Assembly (NCBI RefSeq): GCF_001701025.1
Contig: NZ_CP016793.1
Coordinates: 6,076,001-6,140,000 of the forward strand
Direction of reading: 5' to 3'
Origin: Lentzea guizhouensis
GTDB lineage: Bacteria > Actinomycetota > Actinomycetes > Mycobacteriales > Pseudonocardiaceae
Length of the DNA: 64,000 nucleotides
In this document: piece by piece, positions 8,622-16,027 of the stretch
Numbering within the stretch: the first letter of the stretch is position 1
Layout: every line of letters begins with the position of its first letter
Notes under the pieces: generated by a model
Told to the model about the DNA's origin: nothing
The model's database searches: none
What the model saw: only the letters and a program-made list of their open reading frames with translations
Position numbers and translations under genes: made by a program

Positions 8622-9428
8622 ATGCCGTCGCAACCACGTGCAGGCCGCCGAGTAGTTCGCACCGCTGCGATCGCGTTGGTCGTGAGCATGCTGTGTCCCG
8701 CGCCCGCTTACGCGTCCGAAGGATCAGAGGACCACTACGCCGGCTCGCAGATCGCCAAGCACGAGGGCGCCGGCGAGATGCTGATGACATCGCCGGAGCT
8801 GAGCGCCGGCCACGTCGAGGGCATCGACGTCAGCAGCCACCAGGGCGCCGTCGACTGGGGACACTGGTGGCGCAGCGGGAAGCGGTTCGCCTACATCAAG
8901 GCGACCGAGGGGACCAACTACAAGAACCCCAACTTCACCCAGCAGTACAACGGTTCCTACAACGCCGGCATGACCAGGGGCTCGTACCACTTCGCGTTGC
9001 CCAACCGCTCCGACGGCGCCACGCAGGCGCGGTTCTTCGTGGCCAACGGGGGAGGCTGGTCGCGTGACGGCCGCACGCTGCCGGGGACGCTCGACATCGA
9101 GTACAACCCCTACGGCGGCGACACCTGCTACGGCCTGAGCCACGCCGCGATGGTGAACTGGATCAAGAGCTTCAGCGACACCTACCACGCGCTCACCAAG
9201 CGCTGGCCGGTGATCTACACGTCCACGCAGTGGTGGGACAGGTGCACCGGCCGCACCGGCGACTTCAGCTCCACGAACCCCTTGTGGCTGGCCAGGTACG
9301 CCGCCGCGGTGGGCCCGATGCCGTTCAAGTGGCCGGTCCACACGATCTGGCAGTACACCTCGTCGCCGATCGACCAGAACGTCTTCAACGGCGGCCCCGA
9401 CCGGCTCGCCGCCCTGGCGACGGGATGA
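8622..9428 (+). CDS. Secreted GH25 lysozyme (N-acetylmuramidase)
   Basis: GGGGAGGA at 8607-8614 precedes the ATG at 8622; the frame is open far upstream but this start gives a proper signal peptide (basic RRVVR, hydrophobic AIALVVSMLCPA, cleavage after AYA at about 31). The mature enzyme is a single GH25 domain: GIDVSSHQG with the first catalytic Asp, FAYIKATEG, GSYHFALP, and TLDIEYNPY carrying the Asp-x-Glu pair, ending in WQYTSS. It hydrolyses MurNAc-GlcNAc bonds in its own or foreign cell walls. No wall-binding repeats are present. Its neighbour on the other strand is a class A PBP. Confidence 0.93.
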   Translation: MPSQPRAGRRVVRTAAIALVVSMLCPAPAYASEGSEDHYAGSQIAKHEGAGEMLMTSPELSAGHVEGIDVSSHQGAVDWGHWWRSGKRFAYIKATEGTNYKNPNFTQQYNGSYNAGMTRGSYHFALPNRSDGATQARFFVANGGGWSRDGRTLPGTLDIEYNPYGGDTCYGLSHAAMVNWIKSFSDTYHALTKRWPVIYTSTQWWDRCTGRTGDFSSTNPLWLARYAAAVGPMPFKWPVHTIWQYTSSPIDQNVFNGGPDRLAALATG

Positions 9429-9431
9429 GTC

Positions 9432-9947
9432 GTGGACAACCCGGCAAGCAGGTCGAACCTCATCCTGCTCGTGTTCCTCGCCCTGGTCTTCGCGGTGTCG
9501 TCGACACTCGTGGTGGTCTCGGTGGTGCACATCGAGCGGACCGGGCTCGAGGTGGAAGGGCTCTCGGACGGCGCGGTCATGACGTCGTCGGCGGTGCGCG
9601 AGGTGACCATCACCGCGCAGGACCCGCGCACGCTGGACCGGGTGGAGGTCCTCGTCGACGACGTCGAGGTCGCGACCCACCGCGACGGGGACAGGTTGAC
9701 GCTGAAGGACTTCAGGCCCGCCGAGGGCAGGCACGTGCTGATCGCCCGCGCGCCCAGCGCCACGGCGCTGTCGCTGACGGCGGAGCTCGAGTACGAGTTC
9801 ACCGTCGACAACACCTCGGAACCGTGGCGGGCCGGGCTGCAGACGGTCGCGAACGCGCTACGCGTGTTCGGTCCCGACGACCACGGCACGACCCAGGTCG
9901 GCCGCGCGGTGCATGGCATCGGCGTAATGCGCCATCAGTTCCAGTGA
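9432..9947 (+). CDS. Membrane-anchored protein with Ig-like domain, unknown function
   Basis: GTG start 1 codon after the lysozyme stop, so it is probably co-transcribed. A single TM segment (ILLVFLALVFAVSSTLVVV, about 10-30) is followed by an extracytoplasmic beta-sandwich resembling bacterial Ig-like domains (DGAVMTSSAVREVTI ... VEVLVDDVEVATH ... EYEFTVDNT). In other actinomycete proteins such a module precedes a catalytic domain; here the last 30 residues overlap the convergent gene by 90 bp and look unfolded, so the protein may be truncated. No function can be assigned. Confidence 0.6.
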   Translation: MDNPASRSNLILLVFLALVFAVSSTLVVVSVVHIERTGLEVEGLSDGAVMTSSAVREVTITAQDPRTLDRVEVLVDDVEVATHRDGDRLTLKDFRPAEGRHVLIARAPSATALSLTAELEYEFTVDNTSEPWRAGLQTVANALRVFGPDDHGTTQVGRAVHGIGVMRHQFQ

Positions 9948-10232
9948 CTCCACCTGGCGCGTGAGCTCGTCCGCGTCCGCGGCCGGGTCGAGCCGTGCTT
10001 CCGCGCTGGCCCGCACGATGGACGCCGTCGCGGCGCCCATGCGCTGGCACAGGGCGGCGATCGCGCGCAGGACGTCCTCGGCTTCGGCGGGACTGATCGG
10101 CACGTGCCGGTCGTCGCCCTCGCCGGTGGCGACCCGCGCGAGGTCAGTGTCCCAGGTGGACGCTGCCGTGCACAACGACGCCGTGAAGGCCTGCCAGTCC
10201 GCCTTGCTCCTCAGTGTTTCTTGCTCGCTCAC
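9858..10232 (-). CDS. Small helical hypothetical protein
   Basis: GTG start at 10232 with GGAAGG 6-8 nt upstream, 124 residues. The sequence is acidic and helical (ADWQAFTASLCTAAS ... EDVLRAIAALCQRM ... DELTRQVESLELMAHYADAM), with no TM segment or known motif. It is convergent with, and overlaps, the Ig-like protein gene. Codon use (G/C at third positions) supports it being real. I do not recognise the family. Confidence 0.6.
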   Translation of the reverse strand: MSEQETLRSKADWQAFTASLCTAASTWDTDLARVATGEGDDRHVPISPAEAEDVLRAIAALCQRMGAATASIVRASAEARLDPAADADELTRQVESLELMAHYADAMHRAADLGRAVVVGTEHA

Positions 10233-10445
10233 CGCGTCCACCTTCCGGCTGGTTTCGCCGGGGGATACCCGCGGATCGGCCCGCTGCGCGCCCGGAAAGC
10301 ATGAATCGCGGACGCATGGTGATGACACTCCGTGAGGAATTCACTAGAGCGGGTGCTTACCAGGTCAAGGACGACTGGAGGGGCTGGTCACGGGTACCTG
10401 CCACTCACCACAGGACCACGCTCACGTTCGGGGAAGGACTGGGCA

Positions 10446-11485
10446 ATGGCTATCGACGATCTCCTGGACGGAGACGCGGAGCACCTCCGCACCCGCTGGC
10501 TCGGCTACGACCGCGCCCAGGTCGACGAGGTGATCGCACGGCTGCAGGAACAGCTCGAAACCGCCTGCACCGACCGCGACGCCGCCCTCGCCACCGCGGA
10601 CGACCTCGCCAGGCACCTCGAGGAGGCCCGCTCGGAGCTCGCCGAGTACCGGGTGATCCACGCCGGGCACAACAAGGACAACGCCGTGTCGGGGTGCATC
10701 CGCTACCTGCTGCACGTCGCCAGGCGCAAGGCGGAGGACATCGAGAACGATGCCCGCGCCCGTGCCGAGGAAGCCGTGCGGCAGGCGGAGGACGCGGCCG
10801 ACCGGCACGCCCGGTTGCTCGACGAGACCGAGCAGGAGACCCAGCGGAGGCTGGCCGAGGCGAGCAGCCGGGCCAGGCAGATCGTGGGTGAGGCGCTCGA
10901 GCAGTCGCGCGTGTTGCTCGCCGACCTGACCGAGCGCCAGCAGCTGCTGGACCAGTGGTACGCCGAGGTGGTGGCGGACCTGCCGCGGCCGAGGCGGGCG
11001 GAACCGGTGCGGCGGTGGGTCGAACCGGTGCCGGTGCCGGCCGCGTCGACGCAACCGGGGCTGCCGCAACCGGAGCTGCCGCAACCGGGCCGGCGCAACG
11101 GGTCTGGCGCAACCGGGTCGGTGCAGCGGCAGGCGAACCGGCGCGCGCGCACGCCGAGCCAGGGCGCGCCGAGGTGGAGCCGATCCACGTCATGCCGGTC
11201 CCGGTCGCCAGGAGCGCCGAGGACTCCACCGCCGACCCGGCCATCACCGCGACCGCCGTCATGGCCACCACCGCCACCGCGATCCCCACCGCCGGCTTCC
11301 CGGTCATCGCCGCCGCCGGTGCCGCCGAGGACGCGGCCGACGCCATGGCCGAGGACAACGCCGTCAGCACCGCCACGGCCATCGCCACCGCCGACCACCC
11401 GGCCACCCCTGCGGTGACCGCCGCCGAGAACACCGGCGAGTCCGCCGACTCCGGCGAGGCCGCCGTCACAACAGAGGTGGCGTGA
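10446..11485 (+). pseudogene. DivIVA-like coiled-coil protein, frame broken in a repeat tract
   Basis: The ATG at 10446 follows GGGAAGGA. Residues 15-45 (LRTRWLGYDRAQVDEVIARLQ) are the DivIVA/Wag31-type N-terminal signature, followed by a long coiled coil to about residue 190, then Pro-rich QPGLPQPELPQPG repeats. At about 11090-11115 good codon usage moves to the frame one base back; from there an Ala/Thr-rich tail (HVMPVPVARSAEDSTADPA ...) runs to the TGA at 11485, which overlaps the next ATG. One missing base in the 15-bp repeat tract explains the change. If the base is restored the protein has about 346 residues and would be a polar scaffold or cytoskeletal-type factor. Confidence 0.65.
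11049..11121 (+). repeat. Tandem CGCAACCGG-containing repeats, period 14-15 bp
   Basis: Five imperfect units of (C/G)CGCAACCGGNGCTGC. The first units are 15 bp long and encode QPGLP/QPELP; the last two have 14 bp. The shortened units coincide with the change of reading frame in the DivIVA-like gene, which suggests slippage or a base-calling loss here. Confidence 0.6.
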
Positions 11486-11865
11486 TGACCGCCCTCGCCA
11501 ACGAACCCGTGCACGCCACGGCCCCCACGGCCACCTGCGTGCTCGTGGACGTCCGCGACTGCGGCCTGCCCGGAGTGCGCTGGGCCGCCGACTGCGCGGA
11601 CGCGCTCGGCGTGGGACTGGTCGTGCACGCCGGCGTCGAGAACGACCCCGCGCACGTGGAGGTCGCGGCACTGCTGGCCGGCCACCCCGGCCTGACCGTC
11701 CACGTCGAGCACCACGACCGGCCGCTCGCCCGCTGGGAAGGCGCACTGGTCGTCATCTCCCGGGACAGCGCGCTGGCCGCGCCGCCGCTCGCCGGCGACG
11801 ACTGCCGCGACGTCGTGGTCGTGAGCGGCACCCTGCCGCGCTCGCCGGCCGCTTCGGCGTCGTGA
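11485..11865 (+). CDS. Universal-stress-protein-like protein, first half
   Basis: The ATG at 11485 overlaps the preceding TGA (a GTG lies one codon upstream). It reads TCVLVDVRDCGLPGVRWAA then DALGVGLVVHAGV, a USP-type alpha/beta order with the second strand and 'LVVISRDS' where the nucleotide loop normally lies, but without a clear G-x2-G-x9-G(S/T) motif. The frame ends at 11865 after RSPAASAS, and the coding signal continues in another frame (next entry). Together they would be a two-domain USP of about 235 residues, as is common in actinomycetes. Function: probably stress or dormancy related; low certainty. Confidence 0.5.
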   Translation: MTALANEPVHATAPTATCVLVDVRDCGLPGVRWAADCADALGVGLVVHAGVENDPAHVEVAALLAGHPGLTVHVEHHDRPLARWEGALVVISRDSALAAPPLAGDDCRDVVVVSGTLPRSPAASAS

Positions 11866-11875
11866 CCGGTCGTCG

Positions 11876-12193
11876 ACCCGGTGGGCGACGGCGTGCGGCG
11901 GGGTCACCCACTGCCGTGCGCGCAAGGCCACCCGGCTGCGCGTGCTGACCCGGCCCTACCACGGCGCCGCCGACTCGCTCGACCACGCCGCCGACCTCGT
12001 GCACGCCTCGTGCCCCGACGTGATCGTCGAGCTGGTCCACGAGCCGAGGTCGGTCGAGGAGGAGACGCGGTCGCACCCGAGCGACCTCCTCGTCGTGTCC
12101 GGCCGGGAACGCGGCCCCGCGGAGGGACTCCAGCCGGCCGCGCTGGCCGCGCTGCACCACGCGTCCTGCCCGGTGCTGTTCAGCTGCTCGTGA
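11876..12193 (+). pseudogene. Universal-stress-protein-like protein, second half (frameshifted)
   Basis: Coding signal resumes out of frame: RWATACGGVTHCRARKATRL then VLTRPYHGAADSLDHAADLV, LLVVSGRERGP and a stop after CPVLFSCS. This matches the second USP domain, with the final beta strand 'CPVLF' typical for the family. The only start is the GTG at 11942, mid-domain. At least one frame change lies at 11850-11880. Either the gene is decaying or bases are missing in this very GC-rich stretch. Confidence 0.45.
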
Positions 12194-12220
12194 CAGGGGA
12201 ACAACAGGGGGAGACACCTC

Positions 12221-13102
12221 ATGACCATCGGCAGAATCGTCGTCTACGTCCTCGCCGCGATGCTGGCCGGCGTGACGATCGGCCTGCTGCGGAGCTGGCC
12301 CTCGGACGTGCGGCTGCAGAACGAGGTCGCCCAGCCGCCGGTGCCGGTGATCGAGACGCGCATCTCGGTGCGGTCGTCGCCGCCGGCCTCGTCACCGCCG
12401 TCGTCGAGCTCCGGTTCGCCGTCGCCCACCACGGCACCGCCGCTCGCGCTCACCGGCCCGGCCGAGCCGCGTCCCGGTCCCGAGCTGCCGCCCGGTGAGC
12501 CGGTGCGCGCGTTCGGGAGGGGTGGCGGACGGTCGCCGGCACGACCGCCAGGTCGGCCGCGGCCGCGTCGTGACCTACTCGTCGAGGTCGAACAGGGCGC
12601 GGTGCTGCCGCAGGCGCACCAGCCGTTCGCCGCGGCGGTGGACCAGGCGCTCGCGGACCCGCGGGGCTGGACCGCGTCGGGCACGGTCGCCTTCCGCCGC
12701 GTGGACGTCGCCGAGCCCGACGTGCGGATCCGGCTCACCGCAACGGAGACCGCCAGGGCCACCTGCGGGTTCGAGCTGCCCTACGACACGTCTTGCTACG
12801 TCGGCGGCGTCGTGTACGTGAGCGCGCCGCGGTGGTTCCGCGGCGCCGAGTCGTTCGCCGGCGACCTGGCCGGCTACCGGAGGTACGTGATCAACCACGA
12901 GATCGGGCACTTCCTCGGCCACCGGCACGAGGCCTGTCCCGCCGACGGCGCGCCCGCGCCGGTGATGATGCAGCAGACGTTCTCGGTCTCCAACGACCGG
13001 CTCGCCGAGGTCACCGCCGGCACGCCCCAGGGCCTGTCCGTGCCCAGGGACGGCAGCACCTGCGTGCCGAACCCGTGGCCGCACCCGGAGGTGTCCAGGT
13101 GA
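12221..13102 (+). CDS. DUF3152-family membrane-anchored metalloprotease-like protein
   Basis: 293 residues from ATG 12221. One TM segment (about 4-22), a Ser/Pro linker to about 95, then a DUF3152 domain ending in the zinc-protease signature NHEIGHFLGHRH (HExxHxxGH) followed by MMQQT, the Met-turn equivalent. CGFELPYDTSCY may form a disulfide. At 12510-12600 the frame used gives an odd arginine-rich stretch (RGGGRSPARPPGRPRPRRDL); the family sequence W-R-T-V-A-G-T ... GRGRVVTY is instead found in the two other frames, so three single-base losses that cancel out are likely. The catalytic part is intact. Its stop overlaps the GTG of the glycosyltransferase. Confidence 0.75.
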   Translation: MTIGRIVVYVLAAMLAGVTIGLLRSWPSDVRLQNEVAQPPVPVIETRISVRSSPPASSPPSSSSGSPSPTTAPPLALTGPAEPRPGPELPPGEPVRAFGRGGGRSPARPPGRPRPRRDLLVEVEQGAVLPQAHQPFAAAVDQALADPRGWTASGTVAFRRVDVAEPDVRIRLTATETARATCGFELPYDTSCYVGGVVYVSAPRWFRGAESFAGDLAGYRRYVINHEIGHFLGHRHEACPADGAPAPVMMQQTFSVSNDRLAEVTAGTPQGLSVPRDGSTCVPNPWPHPEVSR

Positions 13103-14254
13103 GGATCGCGATGGTCTCGCTGCGCGCCGACCCGGCCACCGCGGTGCACGACCCGGACGCGGTCGGCACGCGGCTGCACGTGGCCAGGGTGGCGCAGGCG
13201 CTGCACCGGCTGGGCCACGAGCTGACCGTTTACACCCGCCGCACCGACCGGCGCCTGCCCGACCGGGCGCACCTCGCGGACGGGTTCACGGTCGTGCGGC
13301 TGCCGGCCGGGCCCGAAGGCCGGGACGACGTCGTCGGGCACATCGGGGAGTTCGCCCGGCAGCTGCAGGGGTGCTGGGCCGACGACGCGCCCGACGTCGT
13401 GCACGCGCACCACTGGACGTCCGGTCTCGGGGCGGTCCTCGGTGGACGCGGCACCGGGCTCCCCGTCGTGCAGAGCTTCCACGCACCCGTCGGAGGTGAC
13501 GCCCGCGAGGCCGAGCGGCTGGTCGGCAGGAAGGCCGCGGTCGTCGTCGCCACGTCCGGCCACGAGGTGGACGAGCTCGTCCGGCTCGGCGTGCGCCGGT
13601 CGGCGGTGGTCACCGTGCCGTGGGGCGTGGACGCGGACCTGTTCACCCCGGCCGGGCCGGTGGCCGCGCGCGGTGGGATGTCCCGCATCGTCGCGGTGAG
13701 CCGCTTCGGCCGGACGACGGGTGGACGACCTCATCACCGCGCTGCCCGCGTGACGTGCACCGAGCTCGTGCTGGCCGGCGCCGCCGCAGCGCCGAGCTCG
13801 ACCGGCTGCGCGCTGGGGCGAGCACGGCGTCGCCGACCGCGTCACGTTCCTCGGACACGTCCCGCACTCGGAAGTGCCCGCACTGCTGCGTTCCGCGGAC
13901 GTCGTGGTGTGTCCTCAGCGGCACGAACCGTTCGGCGTCGTGCCGCTGGAGGCGATGGCGTGCGGCGTTCCGGTGGTGGCGTCCGCGGTGGGCGGCCTGG
14001 CCGAGAGCGTGGTGCACACCGCGACCGGTCTGCTCGTCCCGCCACGCGCCCCCGCCGCGCTGGCGCGGGCGGTGCGGTCGTTGCTGCGCGACGACGTCCG
14101 TCGCCAGGAGCTGAGCTTCGCGGCACGCGACCGTGCTCTCGTGCGGTACGCGTGGGACCGGGTCGTGCTGGAGCTGGTGCGGGTCTACGAACGTGCGGCC
14201 GCACAACGGCAACCGGCCGTGCCCGGCCGTCGCGAGGAGATCGCCGGCGTGTGA
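13099..14254 (+). pseudogene. GT4-family glycosyltransferase, several frame changes
   Basis: GTG start overlapping the previous TGA. The N-terminal half (RIAMVSLRADPATAVHD ... VGTRLHVARVAQALHRLGHE ... VVHAHHWTSGLGAVL) and the C-terminal half (VTFLGHVPHSEVPALLRSAD, RHEPFGVVPLEAMACG) are clear GT4 parts, the latter holding the E-x7-E donor site. Between 13710 and 13840 at least four frame changes are needed (DDLITALP, TELVLAGA, AELDRLRAG and GEHGVADRV lie in different frames). The intact paralogue at 16028-17230 shows the same order without breaks. As given, no functional enzyme can be made; it would otherwise add sugars from nucleotide donors in the cytosol. Confidence 0.75.
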
Positions 14255-14260
14255 GACCGG

Positions 14261-14644
14261 TCAGTCGGTGTGGGCCGCCGGCGCGAACGCCCCGACGGCG
14301 GCCTCCACGTCGTCGAACATCGTGAGCAGCTCGTGCAGCCCGGTCATCATGACGGGCTGCTTCGCGGCGCGCGCGGTCGCGACGATGCCGAACGGCGCTC
14401 CGGCCTCCGCCGCCTGCCGGTTGGCCTCGACGAGCATCACCAGTCCCGCCGAGTCGAAGAACTCCACCGCGAGCTCCACCACCACACCGCGCTGTGCGGC
14501 TGCCAACGCCTTGGTGAGCGCCACCTGCACCTGGCCGGCGTTGGTCATGTCGACCTCGCCGGTGACACGCAGGACGACGACACCGCGGTGCGTCGAGTGG
14601 GCCATCTGCATCGCGGGTCCGCCTCCGCTCGGGTCGGTGCTCAC
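14261..14644 (-). CDS. STAS-domain anti-sigma factor antagonist
   Basis: GTG start at 14644 with GGGAGA upstream; 127 residues. The core VLRVTGEVDMTNAGQVQVAL ... VVELAVEFFDSAGLVMLVEA is a SpoIIAA/RsbV-type STAS domain with the phosphorylatable serine in FDSAGL. The C-terminal helix TGLHELLTMFDDVEAAV is also typical. It should bind an RsbW-like kinase and free a sigma factor when dephosphorylated. No partner kinase is adjacent; the window's large PP2C/HATPase hybrid at 53-57 kb has its own STAS partner. Confidence 0.85.
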   Translation of the reverse strand: MSTDPSGGGPAMQMAHSTHRGVVVLRVTGEVDMTNAGQVQVALTKALAAAQRGVVVELAVEFFDSAGLVMLVEANRQAAEAGAPFGIVATARAAKQPVMMTGLHELLTMFDDVEAAVGAFAPAAHTD

Positions 14645-14811
14645 GACAAGTCTCCCGGTCGCCCGCCCGTGGTGCACGACCGGTATGGGTGACGCGGGCC
14701 GCCGACATCCCCACCGGCCGTGCCCTTCACCGCTGCGGACCCCGTCCGCTGCTTTTCGGATGTCACACCAGCTCAGCCGCCGGAGGATTCTCAAACCTGC
14801 GGTTCAAGAGA

Positions 14812-14858
14812 TCACTCGATCGTGTGATGAACTGATTTCGTTCACACCATCGCGTGAT
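14812..14858. promoter_or_regulatory. Two similar dyads upstream of the small secreted-protein genes
   Basis: TCACTCGATCGTGTGAT (14812-14828) and TCACACCATCGCGTGAT (14842-14858) share the form TCAC-N-C-N-ATCG-N-GTGAT and start exactly 30 bp apart, i.e. nearly on the same DNA face. They lie in an unusually AT-rich patch 109-155 bp before the first small gene. Likely operators for one dimeric regulator. Confidence 0.55.
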
Positions 14859-14966
14859 ACCCGATTTTGTGTTCCATTGGCATTTGGATACGGTTTCGTC
14901 GGAGTCGAGGCCGGTCTGTTTCGTCCGGCTCGCTCCGCTGGAACACAATCACTCAAGGAGATTTTC

Positions 14967-15203
14967 GTGCTGAAGAAGGCAGGTGCGGCCGTCGCTATCG
15001 CGGGCGCATTCCTCGGGTTTGGCTCGCAGGCACTGGCCGACTCCCCCGAGCTGGACATCACCGACCAGGTCGGTGTCGCGGACCTGAACGACTCCGAGGT
15101 CGTCAGCGACCTGAACGCCTGCTTCATCGACGTCAACGTCATCGCGGTGCCGGTGCTGTCGGACAACGACAGCGGCCTCTGCGGCAACCCCGACGACAAG
15201 TGA
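14967..15203 (+). CDS. Small secreted rodlin/chaplin-like protein A
   Basis: AAGGAG at 14955-14960 precedes the GTG at 14967. The 78-residue product has a signal peptide (MLKKAGAAVAIAGAFLGF, cleavage after ALA at 24) and a mature part of only about 54 residues, acidic, with two cysteines: LNACFIDVNVIAVPVLSDND then SGLCGNPD. The MLKKA leader and the C-x3-DVNVI pattern recall rodlins and chaplins of aerial hyphae, but the repeats of those families are missing, so the link is tentative. A paralogue follows 139 bp downstream. Likely a surface or cell-wall-associated peptide held by one disulfide. Confidence 0.7.
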   Translation: MLKKAGAAVAIAGAFLGFGSQALADSPELDITDQVGVADLNDSEVVSDLNACFIDVNVIAVPVLSDNDSGLCGNPDDK

Positions 15204-15342
15204 GTCGTGGCGGCGCCTCCTCGCGGATGCGCCGTCGGTGTGCCGGGGGACGGGATCGCGGCCGGGGTGCCCGGTTCCGTCCTCCCTTCGCAGTCACGTG
15301 CAGTTCGTCAAAACACCAAGTTCGAACAAGGAGCGATTCTTC

Positions 15343-15645
15343 ATGCTGAAGAAGGCTGTTGCCGCCGCCGCTGTCGGTGCGAGCTTCCTGCTGGCCGGTA
15401 CGCCCGCGTTCGCGGGTGAGGCCGACTCGATGAGCGACATGATGGAGCTCGCCGCGGAGTACGACCACACCCACCAGGTCGGCCTCGTGAACATGGAGGA
15501 CTCCGAGCTCCTCAGCGACATCAACGTCTGCCACGTGGACGTGAACGTCATCGCGGTGCCGATCCTGTCGAACAACGACAGCGGCGTGTGCGCGAACCCG
15601 GACGTCGAGGTCGAGGAGTCGGACCACGACGAGGACGACGACTGA
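15343..15645 (+). CDS. Small secreted rodlin/chaplin-like protein B
   Basis: AAGGAG at 15328-15333, ATG at 15343, 100 residues. Signal peptide MLKKAVAAAAVGASFLLAG, cleavage after AFA at about 25. The mature region repeats the core of protein A: DINVCHVDVNVIAVPILSNN then DSGVCANPD, with Q-V-G-L at the same distance before it; a very acidic tail (EVEESDHDEDDD) is unique. The identical leader and core show a recent tandem duplication. The acidic tail could bind cations. A strong terminator follows at 15730. Confidence 0.7.
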   Translation: MLKKAVAAAAVGASFLLAGTPAFAGEADSMSDMMELAAEYDHTHQVGLVNMEDSELLSDINVCHVDVNVIAVPILSNNDSGVCANPDVEVEESDHDEDDD

Positions 15646-15729
15646 CTAGGAGCGCGGACGCCTGAGGGCGACCTTCGTCTTCTTCACAGTGCAGGCGACG
15701 ACCTCGGGCGAACCACAGCGCTTCGCCAG

Positions 15730-15768
15730 GCAGCGCCCGGCTGGACCTCCAGCCGGGCGCTGCTTTTT
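15730..15768 (+). terminator. Strong Rho-independent terminator
   Basis: A perfect 15-bp GC-rich stem (15730-15744 with 15749-15763), a 4-nt loop ACCT and a T5 run at 15764-15768. It ends the small secreted-protein transcript and shields the next gene. Confidence 0.9.
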
Positions 15769-15796
15769 GCGTGCCGTCACCACTGGGTCCGAAAAA

Positions 15797-15813
15797 TCAC
15801 CTGATCTCGCGAT
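15797..15813. promoter_or_regulatory. Possible third, weaker copy of the TCAC...GAT dyad
   Basis: TCACCTGATCTCGCGAT matches the two upstream dyads at TCAC, GATC and GAT but has 5 differences. It also lies in an AT-rich patch about 50 bp before a start codon, so one regulator may act on both promoters. Weak. Confidence 0.3.
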
Positions 15814-15863
15814 TTAACGTGTTTCGGCGGGATTCGTTATTTTTCTTCGCAACAATTTCACGC

Positions 15864-16025
15864 ATGAGTGCTACGCCCATCTTCGACGAGCTGTACGCGA
15901 AATACGTGGCAGGCGCGCCGGAGAGGAGGACCGAGACCGCGGCTCACCGCGCGGTGACGGTGCCCGCGGCGCCGGAACCGCAGCCCGTGGGCGCTCATGC
16001 GGAGGCGCTGATGTGGCCGACCTGA
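15864..16025 (+). CDS. 53-residue peptide of unknown function
   Basis: ATG at 15864, immediately after an AT-rich promoter-like patch and with no Shine-Dalgarno sequence, so possibly leaderless. The product (MSATPIFDELYAKYVAGAPE ... AEALMWPT) has a short helical start and a Pro/Ala-rich rest, no signal peptide, no TM segment. Third-position GC is high, supporting translation. It could be a small regulatory protein or a peptide precursor; I do not recognise it. The convergent GT4 gene ends 2 bp away. Confidence 0.5.
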   Translation: MSATPIFDELYAKYVAGAPERRTETAAHRAVTVPAAPEPQPVGAHAEALMWPT

Positions 16026-16027
16026 GC

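Noticed and set aside
9432..9947. L,D-transpeptidase or polysaccharide deacetylase
   Set aside because: Only an anchor and an Ig-like domain are present; no catalytic motif is visible.
11049..11121. CRISPR-like short repeats
   Set aside because: Units are contiguous, coding (Q-P-x-L-P) and have no spacers.
15864..16025. RiPP precursor peptide
   Set aside because: The tail lacks Cys/Ser/Thr-rich core and no maturation enzymes are adjacent; kept as unknown peptide only.
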